Shown here piece by piece: positions 41,558 to 51,565 of a DNA stretch of 64,000 bases (the first letter of the stretch is position 1; every line of letters begins with the position of its first letter). The notes under the pieces are model-generated. The model searched no databases and was not told where the DNA came from. It saw only the letters and a program-made list of their open reading frames with translations. Made by a program: the position numbers and the translations under genes. The DNA comes from Azospirillum doebereinerae. Its GTDB lineage: Bacteria > Pseudomonadota > Alphaproteobacteria > Azospirillales > Azospirillaceae. The stretch spans positions 1 to 64,000 of the forward strand of contig NZ_RZIJ01000017.1 in NCBI RefSeq assembly GCF_003989665.1, written 5' to 3'.

Positions 41558-44044
41558 TCACGGCGTGAGCCGTCCCGGTTCGGGTTCGCGGGGAGGGTCG
41601 AACTCCGGCATGGCCTCCGCGACCAGGGCGTCGGCGGCCGCCGCCAGCAGCTCGTCGGTGGCGCTGCCGTCGATCTTCTCGCGTCCGATCTCCAGGATGA
41701 CCGGAACGGCCAGCGGCGAGATGCGGTCGAGATCCTTGTGGACGATCCGCCCGCGCACCCGCGCCAGGAAATCCGACAGCCGCCGCACGTCGGTCAGCCC
41801 GCCGGCCGCATCGGCCCGCGTCGCCCGCAGCAGCACATGGCCGGGGTCGTGCTTGCGCAGCACGTCGTAGATCAGGTCGGAGGAAAAGGTGACCTGCCGC
41901 CCGGTCTTCTCCTGCCCCGGATGGCGGCGGTCGATCACCCCGGCGATCAGCGCCACGTTGCGGAAGGTCCGCCGCAGCATCGAGGATTCGTCCATCCAGG
42001 CCTCCAGGTCGTCACCCAGCATGTCCTGGTCGAACAACGCGTCCATGTCGGCCCCATGCTCGGGAGACGGCGAGCGCAACGACCACACCGCCAGCACGTA
42101 ATCGGTGGCGACGAAGCCCAGCGGCCCCAGCCCGACACGCTCCATCCGACGGGTCAGCAGCATGCCGAGCGTCTGGTGCGCGTTCCGTCCCTCGAAGGCG
42201 TAGGCGACCAGATAGCGCTTGCCGTCCTTGGGGAAGGTCTCCACCAGCAGCCCGTCGCGCGACGGCAGCACCGACCGCGCCCGCTGGAGCCGCAGCCACT
42301 CCGACACGTCCTCCGGCAACCCGTCCCACTGCGCGGGATCGGCGAGCATGGCGCGCACCCGATCGGCCAGATGGGTGGTCAGCGGCAGGCGGCCCCCGGC
42401 GTAGGCGGGCACCTTCGGGTCGCCGCCGCCGCCCTTGGCGACCTGCGCCTCCATCTCGCGCACGCCGAGGAATTTCAGCAACTGTCCGGCGAACAGGAAG
42501 GTGTCGCCCGGCGTCAGTCCCTGGATGAAATACTCCTCCACCTCGCCCAGCACCGGGCCGCGCGCCATGCGGACGCGCAGCAGGGCCTCCTGCGTGATGG
42601 TGCCGACGTTCATGCGGTACTGCCGCGCCACCGCCGGCCCGGCGATCGCCATCCGGCCGTCCTCGCGCAACCGCAGCCGTTGGAACCGCTCGTAGGCGCC
42701 CAGCGCGTAACCCCCGGTCGTCACGAAATCCAGCACGTCGTCGAACGCGTCGCGGCTCAGCGCGGCGTAGGGCGCGGCGGACACCACCTCCTCGTAGAGG
42801 TCGTCGGGACGGAAGGGCGCCGCGCAGGCCATGCCGAGGATGTGCTGCGCCAGAACGTCGATGCCGCCCGGACGGGGCGCCTCGCCGTCCAGCGTGTGCT
42901 CGTGCACGGCGTCGAGCGCGGCGCGGCATTCCAGCACCTCGAAGCGGTTGGCGGGAACCAGAAGCGCCCGGCTCGGCTCGTCCAGCCGGTGGTTGGCGCG
43001 GCCGATGCGCTGGACCAGCCGGCTGGATCCCTTCGGCGCGCCGATCTGCACCACCAGATCCACCGCCGCCCAGTCGATGCCGAGGTCGAGCGAGGAGGTC
43101 GCGACCACCGCGCGCAACTCCCCCCGCGCCATGGCGCCCTCCACCTTGCGCCGCTGCTCCACCGCCAGCGAGCCGTGGTGGAGCGCGATGGGGAGGGTGT
43201 CGTCGTTGACCTTCCACAGCGCCTGGAAGACCAGCTCGGCTTGGGCGCGGGTGTTGACGAAGATCAGCGTCGTGCGGTGGCGGCGGATGCGTTCGTACAC
43301 CTCGCCCAGCGCATGGATTGCGGTCCGGCCGCCCCAGGGCAGGCGCTCGCGCGTGGTCAGGATGTCGATGTCGGCCTGTGCCCCCGACCGCCCGAGCACC
43401 AGCCGGACGTCGGAGGCCTCCAAACGGCCGTTGCGCGACAGCCACGCCAGCAGCCGGTCCGGCTCCGCCACCGTGGCCGACAGCCCGACCCGCCGCGCGG
43501 CGGGCGCCAGCCGGGACAACCGCGCCAGACCCAGCGCCAGAAGGTCGCCGCGCTTGGTCCCGGCCAGCGCGTGGAGTTCGTCCACGATGACGCAGCGCAG
43601 GCCCCGGAACAGCCGGTCGGCGTCGGCGTAGGACAGCAGCAGCGCGAGGCTTTCCGGCGTGGTCATCAGGATGTGCGGCGGGTGGGCGCGCTGGCGCCGC
43701 CGCTTGGCCTCCGGCGTGTCACCGGTGCGCGTTTCGGCCCGGATCGGCAGGCGCATCTCGGCGATGGGGGTTTCCAGGTTGCGCTGGATGTCCACCGCCA
43801 GCGCCTTCAGCGGCGAGATGTAGAGGGTGTGCAAACCCTCCCGCGGGCGCTCCGCCAGATCGATCAGCGAGGGCAGGAAGCCCGCCAGCGTCTTGCCGCC
43901 GCCGGTGGGGGCGATCAGCAGGGCGCTGTCGCCACGCTCCGCCGCCTCGACCATGGCGGTCTGGTGCGCGTGCGGCGCCCAGCCCTTGGAGCGGAACCAC
44001 GCGGCGACGTTCGGCGGGATGAGGGCGGGGAGGGGGGCGTCCAT
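41558..44044 (-). CDS. Ligase-associated DEXH-box helicase (Lhr family)
   Basis: An 828-residue superfamily 2 helicase. Motif I is APTGGGKTLAGFLPSL, motif II VDELHAL, motif III GLSATVAEP, motif IV-VI TLIFVNTRAQAELVF, ATSSLDLGIDW and QRIGRANHRLD, followed by the Lhr-type winged-helix and C-terminal domains. It pairs functionally with PdeM nearby. The ATG at 44,044 (MDAPLPALIPP) was chosen; a GTG 48 bases upstream is an alternative. Confidence 0.92.
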   Translation of the reverse strand: MDAPLPALIPPNVAAWFRSKGWAPHAHQTAMVEAAERGDSALLIAPTGGGKTLAGFLPSLIDLAERPREGLHTLYISPLKALAVDIQRNLETPIAEMRLPIRAETRTGDTPEAKRRRQRAHPPHILMTTPESLALLLSYADADRLFRGLRCVIVDELHALAGTKRGDLLALGLARLSRLAPAARRVGLSATVAEPDRLLAWLSRNGRLEASDVRLVLGRSGAQADIDILTTRERLPWGGRTAIHALGEVYERIRRHRTTLIFVNTRAQAELVFQALWKVNDDTLPIALHHGSLAVEQRRKVEGAMARGELRAVVATSSLDLGIDWAAVDLVVQIGAPKGSSRLVQRIGRANHRLDEPSRALLVPANRFEVLECRAALDAVHEHTLDGEAPRPGGIDVLAQHILGMACAAPFRPDDLYEEVVSAAPYAALSRDAFDDVLDFVTTGGYALGAYERFQRLRLREDGRMAIAGPAVARQYRMNVGTITQEALLRVRMARGPVLGEVEEYFIQGLTPGDTFLFAGQLLKFLGVREMEAQVAKGGGGDPKVPAYAGGRLPLTTHLADRVRAMLADPAQWDGLPEDVSEWLRLQRARSVLPSRDGLLVETFPKDGKRYLVAYAFEGRNAHQTLGMLLTRRMERVGLGPLGFVATDYVLAVWSLRSPSPEHGADMDALFDQDMLGDDLEAWMDESSMLRRTFRNVALIAGVIDRRHPGQEKTGRQVTFSSDLIYDVLRKHDPGHVLLRATRADAAGGLTDVRRLSDFLARVRGRIVHKDLDRISPLAVPVILEIGREKIDGSATDELLAAAADALVAEAMPEFDPPREPEPGRLTP

Positions 44045-44304
44045 GGGAGGCTCTGCTGGGGCGCTGCGGCGCGCCGGAACCCAGTATGACACGAGAAACC
44101 GCGCGACGGTTCACGGCCTCCCCTTTTGCGTTGCCGGCTCGGGACGGAAAGAATAAGCGACAAGCGGGAACGTATAAAGAACGAAATTAACGGGTCGGAG
44201 CGTCGGGCCTTGGAAAAGCAGCCGGGACGGCTCTTGCGGAACCGTCCTGGCTTTTGTCCTGTCACGGACCTCCCGAACGGAGAAGCCCTCCACCGGCGCT
44301 CCGG

Positions 44305-46314
44305 TCAGGCGGCGCGGATCGTGGCGATGAAGTTCGCCACCTCGCCGCGCAGCCGTTCGGCGTCTCGGGCAAGCCCGCCGGCCGCGTTCAGGACCATGCC
44401 GGCGGCGGAGCCGGTTTCCGAGGCCGCGTGGGTCACGCCGCTGATGTTGGAAGAAACCTCGCCGGTGCCGCGCGCGGCCTGCGTGACGTTGCTGGCGATG
44501 TCGCCGGTCGCGGCGTTCTGCTCCTCGATGGCCGCCGCGATGCCGGTGGCGATGTCGTTGATGCGGTTGATGGTGCTGGCGATGCCGCCGATGGCCGACT
44601 GGGCGCCGCCGGTCGCGGCCTGAATTTCCTTGACCTTGGTCTGGATGTCCTCGGTTGCCCGCGCGGTCTGGTTGGCCAGCGCCTTCACCTCCGACGCGAC
44701 GACGGCGAAGCCCTTGCCGGCCTCGCCCGCGCGCGCCGCCTCGATGGTGGCGTTCAGCGCCAGCAGGTTGGTCTGGCCGGCGATCGAGTTGATCAGGACG
44801 ACGACCTGCTCGATCTGCTGGGCGGCCTGCACCAGCCCCTCGATGGCGCGGCCGGTGCGCTCGGCGTCCTCCACCGCCTGACCGGCGACCCGCGTCGAGG
44901 TGCTGACCTGACGACCGATCTCCGCGATGGAGGCCGACAGCTCCTCCGTCGCCGCCGCGACCGTCTGGACGTTGGCCGAGGCCTGCTCGGCCGCCGCCGC
45001 GACGGTGGTCGCCTGCACGCTGGTCTGGGTCGCCGTCGAGGACATGGCGCTGGCCGTGCCCTGCATCTCCGTCGCCGCCGCCGCGACCGTCTCGACGATG
45101 CCCTGGACGCTGCTCTCGAAGCGGTCGGCCAGTTGCAGCATCGCGGCTCGGCGGTCCGCCGACGCCCGCGCCTCGTTCGCCTTGGCGTCCTCCTCCAGTT
45201 TGCGGGTCTGGATCATGCCGTCGCGGAACACCTGCATGGCCGCCGCCATGTGGCCGATCTCGTCGCGGTGGCCGGCCGCCGGGATGTCGACGGACAGGTC
45301 GCCGCGCGACAGTTGGCCCATGGCCCCGGTCATCGCCACCACCGGGCGCGCCACGCTGCGGCTGATCGCCCAGGACAGCACCAGCGCCAGCAGAACGGCG
45401 ATCGGCGTCAGCGTCTTCGCCGTCAGCTCGGCCGTCCCGGCGGTGTCGAGCGCCTCCTCGCGCAGGTTAGCCTGGGAGGCCCGGACCTGCTCGCCGATCT
45501 CCTTGAGCTGCTTGGCGATCGCGAGGCCCAGCGGTTGCATGCGGACGCCCTGGATCTCCTCCAGCAGCACCATCCGCTTTTCCATCTCCTTCACGCCGCC
45601 GCTGAAGGTTTCCAGCAGGGATTTGGCCGTCGCGATCCGCGCCTCCTGCCCGTCGGCGAGCGCGAGCTTGGGCAGTTCCTTCATGGCGTCCAGGGCTTGG
45701 CCCAGCCGCAGGGTGACACGGGCGAAGTCGTATTCCTTGTCGCCGTCGAGCAGGCGGAAAATGAGGATTCGCGTGGTCCACACCGCCTCGGTCAGCTGGT
45801 CAAGGGCGACGAGGGCGGGCAAGTGCTCGGCCTTGAACTCGGCCTCCCGCATCTCGATCAGCAGGGCGCGCAGGGCCGAGCCGGTGTCGTAGACGATGGC
45901 CTTGTTCAGGCGGTCCTGTTCGGTGCGGGTGGCGACGTATTCCCTGGCGGCCGCTTCATAGGCGCGGACCTGCCCGGCGATCGCGTCGATCGCTTGGCGT
46001 TCGGACTCCTGGGTGGCCAGTTGCCTGGCCGACGCGAGTTCGTTTTGCGCCGCCGCAAGCTCGCTGACGATGGTCTTGGCGTTGGCGTCGCTGACTGTCG
46101 ACATGTAACGCAGGAAGGCCATCCTGGCCCGCAGCACGGCTGAATCCGTCATTTGCACGCGGTTGACGAAGACCCCCTGCTCCGCGAAATCGTCCAGTCC
46201 CTTCTCGGACAGTTTCGCCGAACGCCAGGACACGACGCCAAGCATCAACAGCAAAAGAACAACCAGGGAAAAACCTAAGGTTATCCGCGCGCTAATCTTC
46301 AGGTTCCCAAACAT
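44305..46314 (-). CDS. Methyl-accepting chemotaxis protein with large periplasmic domain
   Basis: A 669-residue chemoreceptor. A membrane helix (ITLGFSLVVLLLLMLGVVSW, about 9-30) and a second (TLTPIAVLLALVLSWAISRSV, about 310-330) enclose a 280-residue helical sensor of the size of HBM-type four-helix domains. HAMP follows, then the signalling domain with the hairpin tip SIAGQTNLLALNATIEAARAG and FAVVASEVKALANQTARAT. The ligand is unknown. It is a lone gene; the start at 46,314 has no competing site. Confidence 0.93.
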   Translation of the reverse strand: MFGNLKISARITLGFSLVVLLLLMLGVVSWRSAKLSEKGLDDFAEQGVFVNRVQMTDSAVLRARMAFLRYMSTVSDANAKTIVSELAAAQNELASARQLATQESERQAIDAIAGQVRAYEAAAREYVATRTEQDRLNKAIVYDTGSALRALLIEMREAEFKAEHLPALVALDQLTEAVWTTRILIFRLLDGDKEYDFARVTLRLGQALDAMKELPKLALADGQEARIATAKSLLETFSGGVKEMEKRMVLLEEIQGVRMQPLGLAIAKQLKEIGEQVRASQANLREEALDTAGTAELTAKTLTPIAVLLALVLSWAISRSVARPVVAMTGAMGQLSRGDLSVDIPAAGHRDEIGHMAAAMQVFRDGMIQTRKLEEDAKANEARASADRRAAMLQLADRFESSVQGIVETVAAAATEMQGTASAMSSTATQTSVQATTVAAAAEQASANVQTVAAATEELSASIAEIGRQVSTSTRVAGQAVEDAERTGRAIEGLVQAAQQIEQVVVLINSIAGQTNLLALNATIEAARAGEAGKGFAVVASEVKALANQTARATEDIQTKVKEIQAATGGAQSAIGGIASTINRINDIATGIAAAIEEQNAATGDIASNVTQAARGTGEVSSNISGVTHAASETGSAAGMVLNAAGGLARDAERLRGEVANFIATIRAA

Positions 46315-46986
46315 AAATTCCCTCGGTATCCAGTGGATACGCCCTGCCACAGGATTGAAATCCGCGCGGGCTATTCAGTGGTCTGATATAATAAAAATGA
46401 GGAAACGGAATTCAAGACACAATATTCGCCATTTTTTATTGATAGTGGTAGGGATTTCGTTTCGGTTGCATTGCATTTATCTTAGCGGCAAGAAAAAACC
46501 ACAAAAAAATTATATGGCAATGAATTTTGATGGTTTCTGATTGGTTGCGTGAGGTGATGATGATGTTTGATACTAAAATTTGTAAAAATCAAAGTATGGG
46601 TAAGATTGAATAAAGAGATTTTATTGACGGCAGTCTTTGGGTGACGTGACCGTTGCGTTTCGTGTGGACACTATAACATTTGGCATAAAACCCACCTTCG
46701 TCCATCCAAAGGCATATGTCGCAGGTATGGGGAAAAGATTTCGACGAAGCCCTCGCGACGCGTTCCTGTGTTCCGCAGGCGAATATATAAATTTTGCAAC
46801 AGACCGACGCCAAATCGGACCGAAGGTTGGGCATGGCGGAGGTCGATGGTCCGGGGTGGACACGAATCGGTGCCGAACCCATGGATTTCCAATTGGGAAT
46901 CCGGTCGGTGCGTGTGTCCGCGCCGGCTGTGGATCGTCGGGCCTGATGGCCCGGCGTTCCAGCCGCGATGAAGGCGACGCGCGATC
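46315..46986. other. 672-bp intergenic stretch with AT-rich island
   Basis: Bases 46,380-46,640 are markedly AT-rich for this genome (long A and T runs, ATAATAAAAATG). The right part has several overlapping frames, none with ribosome site or recognisable content. It probably contains the chemoreceptor promoter. No RNA gene was recognised. Confidence 0.5.
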
Positions 46987-47382
46987 CTAGGGCTTAGCGA
47001 TGTGCCAAGCGTTGTTGACGCCGTCGCCCGTGGTGTCGCCAGCCTTGGCGTCCTTGGCCCAGGTGTAGAGCGGCTTTCCGTTGTAGGCCCATTGCTTGGA
47101 CCCGTCGTCGCGGGTCACGACGGTGTATTTGCCCATCGGCTTGGCGGCGGCGTCGGCCATCAGCGGCGGCCAATTGGTGGCGCAGGGGCCGTTGCAGGTG
47201 GATTTTCCCCCGGTATCCTTGTCGAAGACGTAGAGCGTCATGCCCTTGGCGTCGGTCAGCGTCGGCCCCATGGCGGTCTTGCCGGTCATCGCCGGCTCCT
47301 TTCCTTGGGCGAAAGCGGGCGCCCCACCCAGGGCGGCGCTCAGGCCGAGCGCCAGGGTCGCGATGCGGAGCGTTCTTGTCAT
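46987..47382 (-). CDS. Secreted COG4315-type repeat protein
   Basis: A 131-residue protein with a Sec signal (about 1-25, ending APAFAQG). The mature part has two copies of the short beta motif of this family: GMTLYVFDKDTGGKSTCNGPCATNWPP and KQWAYNGKPLYTWAKDAKAGDTTGDG. Its periplasmic function is unknown. Two Cys in CNGPC are typical. It stands alone. Confidence 0.88.
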   Translation of the reverse strand: MTRTLRIATLALGLSAALGGAPAFAQGKEPAMTGKTAMGPTLTDAKGMTLYVFDKDTGGKSTCNGPCATNWPPLMADAAAKPMGKYTVVTRDDGSKQWAYNGKPLYTWAKDAKAGDTTGDGVNNAWHIAKP

Positions 47383-47568
47383 GGCTTTTTTCCTCCCATA
47401 AGCGGCTCGCCGGACGGCGGTGCCATCCCATCATGGACGACGGGCGCGGGGAGGAAATTCCCCTATGACGGATACGATCTTTTGGACTTTGGCTGATCGC
47501 GAAGAGGGGCTATGCGCGGTTCCGCAGGGGCCAGGGCGAATAGGGCGCCAGCCTTTTCGGCCGCGCGA

Positions 47569-48183
47569 TCAGGAGGCGGCCTTCTTCGCCGCGCCGATCC
47601 TCGGTTCCTCGCCCTTCAGCAGGCGGCGGATGTTGGCCTCGTGGCGGATGAAGACCAGGACCGCGATGAACAGGCAGAGCCCCGCCACCAGCGGCCCGCC
47701 GAAATACCAGCCGGTCAGCGGGCTGAGTCCCAGCGCGGTCAGCGCCGACAATGACGAGATGCGGAACAGCGCCGCCATGACCACCCAGGTCAGGCAGGCC
47801 AACAGCCCGACCGGCCAGCACACCGCCAGCAGCACGCCCAGCGCCGTGGCGACGCCCTTGCCGCCCTTGAAACCGAGCCAGACCGGGAAGCTGTGGCCCA
47901 GCATCGCGCCGCCCGCCGCCAGCACTGCCGCCTCCAGCCCCAGGAAGGCCGGACCGGCCCACAGGAAGGCGAGCAGCGCGGCGATGGCGCCCTTGCCGCT
48001 GTCGAGCAGCAGCGTGGCGAGCGCCAGCGGCTTGTTGCCGGTGCGCAGCACGTTGGTCGCCCCGATGTTGCCGGAGCCGATCTGGCGGATGTCGCCCAGA
48101 CCGGCCATCCGGGTCAGCACCAGACCGAAAGGGATCGACCCCAGCAGATAGCCCAGCAGGGCGCAGACGACCAGCAGCAGCAC
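47569..48183 (-). CDS. plsY: Acyl-phosphate glycerol-3-phosphate acyltransferase
   Basis: A 204-residue membrane enzyme that makes lysophosphatidic acid from acyl phosphate, the first step of phospholipid synthesis. The three conserved loops are present: GSIPFGLVLTR then IGSGNIGATNVLRTG, GHSFPVWLGFKGGKGVATALG, and the later IRHEANIRRLLKGEE. Five membrane segments are likely. It follows pyrC by 4 bases on the same strand. Confidence 0.95.
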   Translation of the reverse strand: MLLLVVCALLGYLLGSIPFGLVLTRMAGLGDIRQIGSGNIGATNVLRTGNKPLALATLLLDSGKGAIAALLAFLWAGPAFLGLEAAVLAAGGAMLGHSFPVWLGFKGGKGVATALGVLLAVCWPVGLLACLTWVVMAALFRISSLSALTALGLSPLTGWYFGGPLVAGLCLFIAVLVFIRHEANIRRLLKGEEPRIGAAKKAAS

Positions 48184-48187
48184 GGGA

Positions 48188-49480
48188 TCAGCCCTCCGCC
48201 CAGACGGTGCGGCCGTCCACGATGGTGCGCAGCGGGCGGCCCTGGACCGGGCGGTCCTCGAAGGGCGAGTTCTTGGACTTCGACTGGAAGGCCGACACGT
48301 CCACCTGCCACGGGCGGTCCAGGTCGAAGGCCACCAGATCGGCGGCGGCCCCCCTGGCGATGCGGCCGAGCGGCAGATCGAGGATCGCCGCCGGGTTCAC
48401 CGTGACGCAGGCCAGAGCCTTCAGCAGCGGCAGCTTCCCCTTGTGAACCAGTTCCAGCGTCAGCGGCAGCAGCGTCTCCAGCCCGATCACGCCGGGGGCG
48501 GCCTGGGCGAAGGGAAGGCGCTTCTGGTCCTGGTCCTGGGGGACGTGGTCCGACGCGATGGCGTCGATGGTGCCGTCGGCCAGACCCTCGACCACCGCGC
48601 GGCGGTCCATCTCGCCACGCAAGGGGGGCGAGACCTTGGCGTAGGTGCGGTAGTCGCCGACGTCCACCTCGGTCAACGCGAAGTAGTGCGGGGCGGTGTC
48701 GCAGGTCACCCGCAGGCCGCGCGCCTTGGCCCGGCGGATCAGTTCCACCGATTCCGAGGTGGTGACGTGGGCGAAGTGCAGGCGCCCGCCGGTCAACTCG
48801 ACCAGACGCAGGTCGCGCTCGATCATGATGATCTCGGCCTCGCGCGGGATGCCGACGAGACCCAGCCGCGTGGCGATCTCGCCGGAGTTCATCATGCCGC
48901 CCGACGCGAGCGACGGCTCCTCCGGGTGCTGCACGATCAGCTTGCCGAAGGTCTTGGCGTAGCTCAGCGCCCGGCGCATCGTCTTGGCGCTGGCGATGGT
49001 CTTGGTGCCGTCGGTGAAGGCGACCGCCCCGGCATGGGCGAGCAGGCCCATTTCGGTGATCTCCTTGCCCTCGGTCCCGCGCGTGGCGGAGCCGTAGGCG
49101 AAGACCTTCACCAGCTTCACCTCGCGGGCGCGCCGAGCGACGAACTCCAGCCCGGCGACCTCGTCCAGCACCGGGTCGGTGTTGGGCAGCAGCGCCATCG
49201 CGGTGATGCCGCCGGCGGCGGCGGCGCGCGACGCGCTCTTGATCGTGTCCTTCTCCTCCTCGCCCGGCTCGCCGATCAGCACGCGCATGTCGACGAGACC
49301 GGGAGCGAGGCAGAGCCCCGACAGATCCACCGTCTCGATGCCGTCCGGCACGCCTCCGTTGAACAGGCCGGCGCCGAAATCGGCGATCCTGCCGCCCTCG
49401 GTCAGCAGGTCGCCGCGCTGGTCCAGCCCGGTCGCGGGGTCGAGCAGGCGGGCGTTCCGGTAAGCGACGCGGCCGGTCAT
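48188..49480 (-). CDS. pyrC: Dihydroorotase-like protein lacking the HxH zinc site
   Basis: A 430-residue amidohydrolase, co-transcribed with pyrB by a 4-base overlap. The fold and many motifs fit dihydroorotase (APGLVDMRV, GEPGEEEKDT, AAAAGGITAMALLPNTDP, HFAHVTTSES, DAIASDHVPQDQDQK). The strand that normally reads DxHxH, with both zinc-binding histidines, here reads DMRVL. The protein is therefore probably inactive and acts as the structural partner of PyrB in a pyrBC'-type complex, as known in Pseudomonas. An active dihydroorotase should lie elsewhere. Confidence 0.88.
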   Translation of the reverse strand: MTGRVAYRNARLLDPATGLDQRGDLLTEGGRIADFGAGLFNGGVPDGIETVDLSGLCLAPGLVDMRVLIGEPGEEEKDTIKSASRAAAAGGITAMALLPNTDPVLDEVAGLEFVARRAREVKLVKVFAYGSATRGTEGKEITEMGLLAHAGAVAFTDGTKTIASAKTMRRALSYAKTFGKLIVQHPEEPSLASGGMMNSGEIATRLGLVGIPREAEIIMIERDLRLVELTGGRLHFAHVTTSESVELIRRAKARGLRVTCDTAPHYFALTEVDVGDYRTYAKVSPPLRGEMDRRAVVEGLADGTIDAIASDHVPQDQDQKRLPFAQAAPGVIGLETLLPLTLELVHKGKLPLLKALACVTVNPAAILDLPLGRIARGAAADLVAFDLDRPWQVDVSAFQSKSKNSPFEDRPVQGRPLRTIVDGRTVWAEG

Positions 49481-50445
49481 TGGGTGTCTCCTGCGCGGCG
49501 GCGCTCGCGGGTCAGCAGGTCGAGGACGGCCATGCGGACGGCGACGCCCAGTTCGACCTGGTCGAGGATCATCGAGCGCTTGAGGTCGTCGGCGACCTCC
49601 GAGTCGATCTCGACGCCGCGGTTCATCGGGCCGGGGTGCATGATGACCGCGTCGGGCTTGGCGACCTCCAGCTTCTCGTAGTCGAGGCCATAGAAGTAGA
49701 AATACTCGCGGGTCGAGGGGATGTACTGGCCGCTCATCCGCTCGGTCTGGAGGCGCAGCATCATCACCACGTCGGCGTCCTTGAGGCCTTCCTTCATGTG
49801 GTGGTGGACCTCGACGCCCAGCCGCTCGATCTGCGAGGGCAGCAGGGTCGGCGGGGCGACGCAGCGGACCCGCGCGCCCATGGCGTTCAGCAGGTGGATG
49901 TTGGAGCGCGCCACCCGGCTGTGCAGGATGTCGCCGCAGATCGCCACGATCAGCCCGTCGAGCCGGCCGACGCGGCGGCGGATCGCCAGCGCGTCGAGCA
50001 GCGCCTGGGTCGGGTGCTCGTGGTGGCCGTCGCCGGCGTTGATGACCGAGCAGTTGACCTTGTCGGCCAGCAGCTTGACCGCGCCCGAATCGGCGTGGCG
50101 CACGACCAGCGCGTCGAGGTGCATGGCGTTGAGCGTCATCGCCGTGTCGATCAGCGTCTCGCCCTTCTTCACCGAGCTGCCGTCGGACGACATGTTGATG
50201 ACGTCGGCGCCCAGCCGCTTGCCGGCCAGCTCGAAGCTGGTGCGGGTGCGGGTGGAGTTCTCGAAGAACAGGTTCACCAGCGTGCGGCCGTCCAGCAGGG
50301 TGGACTTCTTCACGGGCCGGCGGTTCTGCTCGACGTAGCCGTCGGCGAGGTCGAGGATTCGGGTGATCTCTCCGGCCCGCAGCCCCTCGATGCCGAGAAG
50401 GTGGCGGTGCGGGAAGATCGCGTCTTGGGGGTCGGGGGCGGTCAT
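49477..50445 (-). CDS. pyrB: Aspartate carbamoyltransferase catalytic subunit
   Basis: A 322-residue enzyme that makes carbamoyl-aspartate in pyrimidine synthesis. It shows the carbamoyl phosphate loop FFENSTRTRTSFELA (about 60-74), SSVKKGET, HPTQALLDAL (about 145-154) and the HPGPMNRGVEI aspartate loop. It is the first gene of pyrB-pyrC-plsY and overlaps pyrC by 4 bases. Confidence 0.96.
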   Translation of the reverse strand: MTAPDPQDAIFPHRHLLGIEGLRAGEITRILDLADGYVEQNRRPVKKSTLLDGRTLVNLFFENSTRTRTSFELAGKRLGADVINMSSDGSSVKKGETLIDTAMTLNAMHLDALVVRHADSGAVKLLADKVNCSVINAGDGHHEHPTQALLDALAIRRRVGRLDGLIVAICGDILHSRVARSNIHLLNAMGARVRCVAPPTLLPSQIERLGVEVHHHMKEGLKDADVVMMLRLQTERMSGQYIPSTREYFYFYGLDYEKLEVAKPDAVIMHPGPMNRGVEIDSEVADDLKRSMILDQVELGVAVRMAVLDLLTRERRRAGDTQ

Positions 50446-50491
50446 GGGCGCGGACTATAGGAGCGGCGCGGGGCGGTCGCAAGCGGGCGCA

Positions 50492-51382
50492 TCACCGGAT
50501 GTTTTCGGCCTCTTCGAACAGCCAGTCGCGGAAGGCCTTCACCTTGGGCCGGGACAGGTAGTGCGGCGGCGACACCACGTAATAGGCGACGCTGCCCGGC
50601 AGCCGGACGTCGAACAGCCGCACCAGCCGGCCGTTGGCGATGTCGTCGGCCACCAGGGCGCCGCGCGCCAGCGCCACGCCGTGCCCGTTGATCGCGGCCT
50701 GGAGCGTGAAGGATGAATCGTCGAATCGCGGGCCGCGCTCCACGTCCAGCCCCTCGATCCCGGCCGCGCGGCACCATATGGCCCAGGAGATGCGGTAGTC
50801 GTCGTGCAGCAGGGTGTGGTGGCGGAGATCCTCCGGGCAGACCAGCGGGCAGTCGCCGTCGAGCAGCGAGGGGTGGCCGACCGGGAAGATGTCCTCGGTC
50901 AGCAGACGCTCGACATGCAGGTCGGGCCAGTCACCGTTGCCGAAGCGGATCGCCAGATCCACGTCGTGCCGCGCGAAATCCACCATCAGCGACGTGCTCT
51001 GCACGCGGACGTCCAGATCGGGGAAGCGCTTCTGGAAGCGTGTCAGGCGCGGCACCAGCCATTTCGCGGCGAAGCTCGGCATGGTCGAGACGGTCAGCGC
51101 CCCGGCGTTGTCGCTGCGGATCAGACTGTCGGTCGCCTGCGCTAGGGTGTCCATCGCCTCGCGCACCGGCGGCAGGTAGCTCTGCCCGGCCTCGGTCAGC
51201 GCCAGCGCCCGGTTCATCCGGCGGAACAGGGGCAATCCCAGCCATTCCTCCAGCGCCTTGATCTGGTGGCTGACGGCGGCCTGGGTGACGTTCAACTCCT
51301 CGGCCGCCTTGGTGAAGGACAGGTGGCGGGCGGCGGCTTCGAAGGCGCGGAGCGCGTTCAGCGGGGGGAGGCGGCGGGCCAT
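50492..51382 (-). CDS. gcvA: LysR-type regulator, GcvA group
   Basis: A 296-residue transcription regulator. The helix-turn-helix is at about 16-40 (LSFTKAAEELNVTQAAVSHQIKALE), the hinge follows and the effector domain begins ALTVSTMPSFAAKWLVPRL, the usual GcvA-group phrase. GcvA controls glycine cleavage genes in other bacteria; the target here is not visible, though the divergent DUF1127 gene is a candidate. The ATG at 51,382 was chosen; upstream frame lacks support. Confidence 0.85.
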   Translation of the reverse strand: MARRLPPLNALRAFEAAARHLSFTKAAEELNVTQAAVSHQIKALEEWLGLPLFRRMNRALALTEAGQSYLPPVREAMDTLAQATDSLIRSDNAGALTVSTMPSFAAKWLVPRLTRFQKRFPDLDVRVQSTSLMVDFARHDVDLAIRFGNGDWPDLHVERLLTEDIFPVGHPSLLDGDCPLVCPEDLRHHTLLHDDYRISWAIWCRAAGIEGLDVERGPRFDDSSFTLQAAINGHGVALARGALVADDIANGRLVRLFDVRLPGSVAYYVVSPPHYLSRPKVKAFRDWLFEEAENIR

Positions 51383-51565
51383 CGGGATCCAGCGGGAAGG
51401 GGGGATAGGATTCGGATTAGTTTCCCTAATCGACTCTATGAGAAAGCGTCGTTTGTCCGCAAGCCGCGCGTGGCGCATCTTCATCTTCAGAACACAGTCG
51501 ATGCGGCGCCGCCGGCGGCTTTCCCCCAGGCTCCGCACTCACCCATTCGGATAAGGAGATCGATC

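Noticed and set aside
41738..44089. Long + strand frame opposite the helicase
   Set aside because: The sequence is His/Gln/Arg-rich shadow composition, and the minus strand has all helicase motifs.
46637..46990. Possible 117-residue gene in the AT-rich gap
   Set aside because: No ribosome site, mixed composition, and three competing frames over the same bases.
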